64,000 nucleotides of DNA. Origin: Liolophura sinensis (lineage: Eukaryota > Mollusca > Polyplacophora > Chitonida > Chitonidae). This document shows positions 56,451-64,000 of this stretch, in pieces. The stretch spans positions 84,920,644-84,984,643 of the forward strand of contig NC_088295.1 of assembly GCF_032854445.1 (NCBI RefSeq), written 5' to 3'. The notes under the pieces were generated by a model, which worked only from the letters and a program-made list of their open reading frames with translations, ran no database searches and was not told the DNA's origin. Each line of letters opens with the position of its first letter. Within the stretch, counting starts at the first letter, position 1. A program made the position numbers and the translations under genes.

Positions 56451-57839
56451 CCATAAAATTTTGTCTATGTCATTTATTTTATTAGACATTCACTAACTGC
56501 TAAAGAAATCTGAGTTCATTCATGTAATAGGTCTGGTGTGGATTTTGCTATTTCACGTATCGTTATATCGTTCTAAATTGTAAATTTGACTATTTCGCAT
56601 TGTGTGCAGTTTTGCAAAAGTGCAGAGTTATGTCAGACATTAACGTTCGTAGATCTGAACAAAAATAACACTTATAGTATTATTAGAATAAGACTGGTTT
56701 TAAGATTTTATTCTGGTTTAACTTTCAGTTTAGACTTCTTGAATAACCTGCTCGATATGTTACAATTATCTACTCAGAAACTCAAGCAGTTCGTTCAGGT
56801 CTCGTATGTGCGATATATGCTGTTGGCTTGCACATTCCTGCGTCGAGACCGGGTCGTGTATACAATTCATGGTTGTGTTGGTAGTTAACTGACGTAACTG
56901 ACGTTAAAGTAGCAATCAATCCGGTTGTTTGGTCTTCCGTCTCTAATGGATGCAAGCAAAGTTAATGTACAGGTAAACCCGTGAGTTAAGTGTCATGTGT
57001 ATGGGTTCTACACGAGCTGTGTATTTCTGGCCAACAGACAGTTTCCCGTGAGCAGGCAAGATGCTATGTGCTGTTTTGTCTGTATGACTTCGGCATCTAG
57101 TTTGTTCCAGGTGATCCTACACAAGAGGCTGTATTGTTTGAAGCGCGGAAATTCTACACATGCAAGACGACTGAGACGAAAGATCTCGGAGATGATCATG
57201 TGACCGCCAGTTACGCGGGAACTCCGCGTTTGTTCTTTTACTATCAACACTTTCAGAGACGCTCTCAGACAGCCAGACAATACTTCGACTGTGTGTCTTA
57301 GGAAAATTGTGAATAATCAGATAACAGAGAAACTACAGCGTCTACGACAATGTACGAGATCTGCGTTCTGGATTGAGAGGAATCCCTAAAGTATACGTAA
57401 GCTGAAGCAAAGTATATGGTATGAAAAGAATCAATGCTTCTCTGAAAGTATGCTACACGACACGTTTTGACTGTAAAACGTTTATGTATATATCTTTAAA
57501 TCTGCCACCTTTCAAGATTGTGTAAGCTATTTATTCGAACGCCTAAAAAAAGTATACTATTTTTAGCTTTGTGCAATAATTTAGGCAATAGTCCGACGCT
57601 TACTTCTTAACAGAACGTTCGTTTTGTACAATATGGGACGAAATGTATCAAATTTAGGTCTATACCCTTTTCTACCGGAAATCAACTAGCTTTTGTCCAA
57701 TTAGTCAGCAAGATTTTACAATTCTACCCCTCATCATTTATGCGGCGCCTTTATGCCAGGATCTTTGTCGGGTATCTCATTTGATGTTGTAGTTTGCCTC
57801 GGGCTATATCATTTTATCAGATAATTTAGTTTTTATATA

Positions 57840-57925
57840 TTCGATTTGTGTTTCGATATTAGATTTAAATATTTCACATATACCACGGTGGTCAGATTTA
57901 TGGCGGAAAACCGACAGAACCTGGA
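57840..57925 (-). mobile_element. Very degenerate SINE fragment
   Basis: ATTTAAATATTTCACATATA, CGGTGGTCAGATTTATGG resembles the reverse of the SINE 3' module with many changes. Weak call. Confidence 0.35.
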
Positions 57926-60900
57926 AGAAGCCTTGCACTGCACTCGCGTACCTACTCAATGTCGCTGGATTCGATCATGGGACATTAAGGGCCATGTCAA
58001 ATGTGGCATGTGCAAAGCTGTAGTCCAATGATCCAGAAAACGTTCCAACAAACTTGCATATATGAGCATTTTAAGCTACTTTCCAAAGGTAACCATGCTT
58101 TAATGTCTGAGAACAGAAACAGTTCACGGGGGTTTACATGATTCGATATTTTCGTTTATACGATGGTTACCTGTTTTATAAACGCAAGAAATCGAGAAAA
58201 CGACAGCTACCAGCGTGGTAGATGACCACACTTCTGACAAATGGTCCAGCAGTACCAGAGACGACGTGAACTGGATTTGAACACACTCACTAAGCAAAGA
58301 ACCCTTAATATTGTCATGTCTCTAATGCAGCGATGAGTGCTTATTTTGTCAGTGTCCCTCCCGTACGCAGAATGTCCACGGTATGGGTATGTACACGTCG
58401 CCACTTGCGTAGTACTTAAATATAACCGGATGGTAAGACAGTTTGTGCGAAGTAATTATCACAGCCAGCTCGGCATCGACAAAACCATCTGTTTCTTTTG
58501 AAAGAGTAAAAAATTTCAAGTAACATATGATGAATATATTTAAAACAAAATTAAAAAAAAAAATTTCACCAACGTTCTTCAATTATCTTTCAAGCATAAA
58601 CATGTAACACTAAATATAAGGGTTCAATGTTACATACAGGAGAAAATAAAATAAATTTTTCCCCTATAAACCTCTACGGATTATTATTAAGACCAATCTG
58701 ACATGAAAATGCTTAACAGATTGCACAGCCTTTCCATAAATGCTACAATTTCTCACCATTAACAGAAGACGTGTTCTCGCTCGTATTACATGCATTTAGT
58801 TTTCATTAATGTACATAGCAGTACATCTTATTCACATATATTATATGTATACGGTCAATAACATTTATTAAACCATTTTCTAAAAAAATAGCACATACAC
58901 CCATGTTTTTTGTAGTTTATACACTGATCAATTTTGGAAAGTTTTGTTGTTACATTTGATTCCTTTATTTATGCACATGTGCATGTACACTGTAGACTTA
59001 AAAGATGTGTAAAATTAATTATTTTAATAAATGGACAACATTCAATCTAAAAACCTTGTTCTAAAAACCGGAAATATATTTTCGTTGAAAAGTTTTCCAC
59101 AACTAGATTTGACAACAAAAAGGGCTGCGCCTTACAAAAAAAACCTGAACATCAAAGATCTCGTATATGTGTGAAACAGAACACTTACAATAGCACGGTA
59201 GGGGTGCTCTCTCCCTTTGAATAACATTTAGCCGGCTGGTAAGCCGTAATGTTAAGATAATGTAGTCTTTCACGTATATCTGTACAAAGAATCTGCATAG
59301 TGGGTATATTCATGTATACAAATTGCCAACTACAACTTTTTCATTAACTAAAGATATATCACGTGCTCAACACGATATATAAACAAACAGAATACAGTAA
59401 ATACAGTTTAACTGGATACAATGTCAACAGTCGTGAAGACAGCTCTTTACTTATGACATAATTATGGTACAGAATGAAAGACTTTGATATTCAAAGATAT
59501 GATCCGACATTCAAAACGATCAATATACCTGGGTATCCAAAAAACACAGTCTAGATATCTAGACATAAATAGTACAGACGGTAACAAAGAAACGTAACTT
59601 CAGGATTCCTACCAATAAAAACGCCGCGTATATATACACACATATATATGTCTATATGAAAACACATACCTGTGTAGTGGATTGTCTAAACTCTGATAAT
59701 GAGCTCATGATTATGGTACTACAGACCATTATGGATGCAGGGTATATGCTGTCTACAATACAGTTTGTCCTTGAAGCGCCTCTGAAGGCGAACACGGTAA
59801 ATACGCTTACATGTGTTATCACAGATACGCCCAGCCTAAGTTCATTTGATGCTTAATTCTATATCAAGATACTTTAACACAAAGAGGTTTTCACACAGCA
59901 CCTTGGTAACTCTTGTGACAAATAATATATTGTTCTATTGTGCCAGTGCACTTCGCATCTGGCGTGATAAAGTAATGCTAATGAACTGTATAGTCTAGTG
60001 TGATATTTTGAGAATCTATGATTAATATGTTGGAGGTACACATACAAGAACAAAAGTGGTCCATTAACGTAAGTTTTAGTCAAATTATCTTAGTACAAAC
60101 CTGATTACCGATTGGAAAATCACCTTAACTGCATTAACAACAATCAGTTAAAATAAGTCTTCAATAAATGAGAAGTTGACCTTTGAGCAGATTTCAAATG
60201 GATAAATAATCAAAGAATCATTGGGAATAAGTTTTAAAAAATGTTCTTTCATAACGAGCCATGGCGTTTTTGCTAACAAGCTGCACAGTTAAAGATGAAA
60301 GAACAAGGTGTGAATATATACGTCATGGAAAAGAACTCCGTGGAGGTAACCAGGCCATGGTACATGGTTCCGCTGATCATCATTCTGGATCGATATTTCA
60401 ACCTCAGGTTCTTGGACTAAACATCCTAAAATCTATAGGTAACAGAACAGAAAGATACGGATATGGTGTACACAATGGTCAGTTTGTTTGTTTTTGTGTA
60501 CATCACAAACGAACTTCCCACGTCGATGATACATCAGGAGAACCATTAGCAATGTGGGCGCCAGGATGAGCGCTGATGACTGCCACCCATACATCAACGA
60601 TTCACTCACATCATTTGCCTAAGTCAGCAACAATGTCATCAGTAACTGAATCCCAAGAGGGATGCGATCAGGGCCAGCATACACACGATGTCAAAATATC
60701 CCTATGACACAATCCAGAGAGCTCGCATTGTCGGGAAATCGAAGAACTCGCATTCGAACAACATCATCGCTTGAGCAAACACTTTACGGGAGAAAATGTG
60801 GAAAGTACAAGGCGTGGTGTGGGTTCACGTTGACTTAGAACAGATGCCACAAAAATAAATTCACCAAACATTAAAAATAGATAAACTGTCTTTGGTTCTC

Positions 60901-60989
60901 TGGCTCTGATGGTATTCTATACCAATTTATATAGGATGGCATCGGCGGATGACAGGTGCATAGGTATACAGGTCCAGGTCTGGTAAACG

Positions 60990-61100
60990 CTAAGCCTTAC
61001 CACCAGCTTTCAAGTTTTCCACGTGTTTTCGAACATACTTTAAATAGTCCAGTAAAAACGAACTCATTGCTTTATCTATCACAGCCTGCGGTAACCAACC
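60990..61100 (-). CDS. STARD3: STARD3-like last exon: C-terminal START helix
   Basis: Acceptor CTTCTTACAG, then GWLPQAVIDKAMSSFLLDYL and a basic end to a TAG stop at 60992-60990. This is the lid/C-terminal helix of START. The 3' UTR probably runs leftwards; the first canonical AATAAA-type signals I see on this strand are near 58963-58970, so it would be about 2 kb. Confidence 0.9.
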   Translation of the reverse strand, partial: GWLPQAVIDKAMSSFLLDYLKYVRKHVENLKAGGKA

Positions 61101-63191
61101 CTGTAAGAAGACAAGAAGTGTGTAAAAATACACATGAAAATAAATTATTGTCGATAGAGTATACTTTGCTACCGAACATCAAAGACGGAAGAAATCTGAA
61201 AACTTCAAAAATTTTTAGATTCATAATTAGCAGTTTTGTGTACATTTCAAAAATGGTATTCGCATCAACTTTCTCTTCAACACATAAAGTGGCCACCTAA
61301 GAGTTAGAACCATACCAAACTGTCCCCAAGAGGTGCATGCAAAATGTTAACATCAAGAAAACGATGTTAGACAAAATTAACGGCCTTCCGTTTAACCTCT
61401 CCAAATTAGACGAGTTACTCCCAGTCATGAAGTCCCCAAACTTGTGATTCCATACACCAGCAAAATACTCACCTTCAGGTCTGTTTTGTTTATCCACAGT
61501 AACAGCGAGGTGTTGGGTTTTCGGGGTACTGGCTTTATCACCCAACCCCCAGCACCATTCTCACCCCTAAGCCAAATAAAATAAACAGTGTGCTTAAGAA
61601 TAAAATCATGTTTATGGATAAAAAAAGGACAGAGATTTAAACTCAGTACTTAATAATGACACATATTTCGCAAACCTAAAAAAGCAAGCGATCAAGTCAG
61701 TTTTGGTTATTTCATTCATATGTAACATATTTATTTTAAAGTTCCAAAAATTTCAATTTATTTAGGTACATTTGCATTTATTTTGGTTGCAAAGACTTAC
61801 CGGACCAAATTTTTCTGTGGAGGCATGTCCGGGTGAGTCGTGGAAATGCCAGCAGATAAGTAGATACCATCCCTCTTTCCCCAATGTCGAACATTCACAA
61901 AATCTCTACTGGACACCATTCCTCCCACAGCCTCCGCTGATATACTGTATGTAATACACGTGTAATCATCCAACACTTGTAACGTCTGAAAACCGACATG
62001 AAATCAAAAGACATGTTAGCCTAAGTTAACAGTTGACAATTAAGCAGACACTAAACCAACGAGGTATCGCTAAAATGCCTTAGGCTTTACACAAACGTTT
62101 AAATATGAACTGTAAAAAGTTGAGTATCTTTTAGGTTCTCTGTTTGCTTTATTACTTTGTATGAAAATCATAATTCCAAATTGATACCACAAGTTCCTGT
62201 TGTCTCCAGGGCGGTTGTCATCATGTTAAGACAGTTTTGCTATCTCTTAACGACCTACCAAAACCTACATCAAACTGTTAGCTGTCTTACCCGACTCTCC
62301 ACCAAGGTTGGATTCCAGTTTGGGGACTCGTCCAACCCATAAACCAGCTCATGCCATAGTTTGTCAGGACTTATCTGCACAAGGCCCTGAAAACATTCCA
62401 AATATTTCATCTCAAACCCGCACATAAACAAATTTCATATATATTTTGGATAAGTTGTTGAAGCAATTTGACCTAGTTCGTCACGTTTTCAATTTTATCT
62501 AGTACATACCAAACTGTTTCCCGAAAGGACAGTATGTTCTTCACACATTTTGAAATTATCGAAACTCTATTACCAGACCAGTTAGGTGACACGAACTATC
62601 ATTAGGTTTGTGTGAAATAGGGAACTGGTCTCAATGAAAAGACTGGAATGAATGTTTTTAAGTCGACGACTGAGCCAAAAATTGCAAACAGGTATTTCCA
62701 CCCACACAAGGCATAACTTTACCTCCAACATAAACACTTTGCCTATGCCTTTCTCATGCCTGCTCTTGACACAGCCCCGCACCTCGTCTTTGCCGGTCTC
62801 TAGCTTCCAGTCGTCTTTTTGAGCTAAGTCCCAAAGGGCGTCCCAACATGACGCTGCTTGGGCCAGGTATTGCTGTTCCTATTCAGAACAAAGTACGACC
62901 AACGATGAAACAAAGAAATCTCTTGGGCAACCTGATTAATGAAAAGTATACGGTTCTATTCTTATGTTGTGTTGTGTTGTGTTGTGTTGTATTGCGCATG
63001 GCGGTAGTTACAAATAGTGACACCAGACCAGGGTTGCATGTTACAATATACCATTATTTTCCCGTCTGAAATTAGTTTATGTAAGCTCCAACTTACAACA
63101 ATCGATGTTGTTGATGAACGACTGGCATTTCGACTGTGGTGACGTGACGCTCTGGCCGAGTGAAATCCTTTTTCGTTTTCATCATCAGAAA
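60990..63191 (-). CDS. STARD3: STARD3/MLN64-like protein, C-terminal START lipid-transfer domain (5' part outside window)
   Basis: Six exons read right to left: 63191-63097, 62878-62723, 62386-62291, 61985-61801, 61566-61473, 61100-60990, all GT-AG with matching phases, ending in TAG; about 245 residues. The first exon encodes an acidic, serine/histidine-rich linker (SDDENEKGF…). The rest is a START domain of about 213 residues, the usual size, with signatures WNPTLVES, VSSRDFVNVR, VRGENGAGGW, NKTDLKGWLP and a C-terminal helix. These match STARD3 rather than other START proteins, especially RDFVNVR and RGENG-GG. Known for the family: START binds cholesterol and moves it between late endosomes and ER; an N-terminal MENTAL membrane domain and an FFAT motif precede it. 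Those parts are not in the window, so full identity is inferred. The first visible exon needs one base from an upstream exon. Confidence 0.93.
61473..61566 (-). CDS. STARD3: STARD3-like exon: START domain GENGAGG segment
   Basis: 94 nt. Completes the split Arg codon, then reads GENGAGGWVIKP and ends LLLWINKTDLK; donor AAG|GTGAGT. Confidence 0.92.
61801..61985 (-). CDS. STARD3: STARD3-like exon: START core with RDFVNVR
   Basis: 185 nt. Contains GGMVSSRDFVNVRHWGK and YLSAGISTTHPDMPP, closely like vertebrate STARD3. Ends with two bases of the Arg codon of VRGENG; donor GTAAGT. Confidence 0.93.
62291..62386 (-). CDS. STARD3: STARD3-like exon: START domain
   Basis: 96 nt, 32 whole codons, ending in SPNWNPTLVESR, which corresponds to the WN-T motif of START domains. 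Acceptor GTTTTCAG, donor CGG|GTAAGA. Confidence 0.9.
62723..62878 (-). CDS. STARD3: STARD3-like exon: start of START domain
   Basis: 156 nt, 52 whole codons. Encodes the first START helix and strand (CWDALWDLAQKDDWKLE, later GKVFMLE). Acceptor TTCTGAATAG, donor GAG|GTAAAG. Confidence 0.9.
62966..62991. repeat. (GTGTT)n microsatellite
   Basis: Five to six copies of the pentamer in the intron between the first two visible STARD3-like exons. Confidence 0.9.
63097..63191 (-). CDS. STARD3: STARD3-like exon: acidic linker
   Basis: 95 nt between acceptor TTGTCTTTCAG and donor GTT|GTAAGT. The frame that fits the next exon reads SDDENEKGF then a Ser/Arg/His-rich stretch. It starts with two bases of a split codon, so at least one more exon lies upstream, probably beyond 64000. 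Confidence 0.85.
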
Positions 63192-64000
63192 CTGAAAGAC
63201 AAGCACCAAACAAAATAATTTTCCAGTACGTTTGATATGAATTAGCCCAAACAGGATAAAAAAGGAGGCTTCGTTACAATTTTTAATCAACACATTATCG
63301 GCCTCTACGTTGGCAACCACAAGACCACAGATCACGTTAATAGCTCTGGCACTTGCCACTTTAAATGTGATACAAACAGCTAGTGTTATAACTGTAGGCC
63401 TACATATTTATTTGGCACTCCTGTTGCACGAAATCAGTCGTACGTAATAAATTATTTTCTCCTGAAAAATAAGCCTCTGGACGAAGTCATCAGCAGAGTA
63501 TGCAGGCAGAGCATGCGGGTATATCGGTACACGAAAACAGGAGTCCTGGTCTTGGCGCAACGCTATAGTGAATCACTACATACCTCTACGGTTAAATCTT
63601 GTCACAATACATTTCCTCTTTAACATTCTTCTTCGGGAAAATAAGTAAACCAAACATTAACACATAACAAGAGCTAATCTAACCAAATTCAGACGGCCTG
63701 ACAAAATACACCGAGGGTTGAAAGTCATATAAAATGGTCATATATAAAGAAATGGTCTGGCAAACCTTTTGACCCGTTCTGTTAATTTACTTCGTGACTT
63801 TGTGTTGATGGATTTGGGCAAATAGTGCACCGTTTTCCAATGAAAGGCCTCTCCGTAACATGGGGTAACGGGCAAACATGCTAGACCAATGGATGCATTG
63901 CCGTAATTTCTGTTCCACTGCCAGAAACATAATTCCTGTGTTTGTTGAAATTTTCCATTAAGATCATACTCTGTGATAGCCGCATGTCATTTAGGAGATT
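63192..64000 (-). other. Intron of the STARD3-like gene to the window edge
   Basis: The exon at 63191 needs an upstream partner ending in phase 1. I find no convincing one here; the frame at 63093-63359 does not resemble the MENTAL domain. The gene most likely continues past the edge. Confidence 0.5.

Larger units (their letters stand above)
56300..60989. other. Intergenic and probable 3' UTR of the STARD3-like gene
   Basis: AT-rich. The right part probably contains the 3' UTR of the minus-strand STARD3-like gene, with AATAAA-type signals near 58963-58970. No other gene seen; frames such as 60261-60569 are antisense to this UTR and look random. Confidence 0.5.

Noticed and set aside
60261-60569. 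102-codon ATG-started plus-strand frame
   Set aside because: Lies antisense in the probable 3' UTR of the STARD3-like gene and resembles no protein family.

Overview
The window is eukaryotic nuclear DNA: AT-rich, gene-poor, with GT-AG introns and many short repeats. It most likely comes from a mollusc or a close lophotrochozoan relative. The main reason is a tRNA-derived SINE present in about sixteen copies, with a conserved 3' module ending in the GTACGGCGTAAAACACCAATCAAA type of tail; I know this type from molluscan sequences, but I could not run a library search. Most open frames here are chance frames, SINE bodies or tandem repeats. Only the genes below have splice-site, phase and protein-family support.

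Three genes can be reconstructed by joining exons by eye. (1) A plus-strand gene (17393-25969) encodes a secreted protein with one peritrophin-type chitin-binding domain (CBM14/ChtBD2) and a long acidic, tyrosine-rich tail. (2) A minus-strand paralogue (stop at 39140, first exon at 49865 or 46012) has the same layout. The two genes converge, with about 13 kb of repeat-rich DNA between their stops. Both are built as a short first exon ending in phase 1, a 27-nt microexon completing the signal peptide, and one large exon. (3) At the right edge, six minus-strand exons (60990-63191) encode the C-terminal START domain of a STARD3/MLN64-like sterol transporter, whose 5' part lies outside the window.

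Inside the 7-kb first intron of gene 1, on the opposite strand, there are GC-rich coding-like exons (20890-21189 and 23341-23427). They share a short WG-(Y/N)-(Y/F)-TG peptide motif that I cannot assign to a family. This is the best candidate for an undescribed gene.

Layout: 1-17.2 kb is intergenic with SINE pieces, one copy of a second SINE family and a CpG-rich patch near 10 kb. 17.2-26 kb is gene 1. 26.6-28.4 kb is a cluster of tandem arrays (50 bp, 99 bp, 32 bp units). 28.5-39 kb is intergenic with a dispersed duplicated segment, a MITE-like element and two near-full-length SINEs plus a third, 3'-truncated one. 39.1-50 kb is gene 2 with a long first intron holding SINEs, 62-bp and 64-bp arrays and a possible coding exon. 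50-60.9 kb is mostly non-coding and includes a young SINE with target-site duplications and a 545-bp foldback element. 61-63.2 kb is the STARD3-like gene.

The two chitin-binding proteins would act outside the cell, on chitin-containing matrix such as shell, radula, gut lining or cuticle. The STARD3-like protein acts in intracellular cholesterol transfer. Nothing links the two functions beyond proximity.
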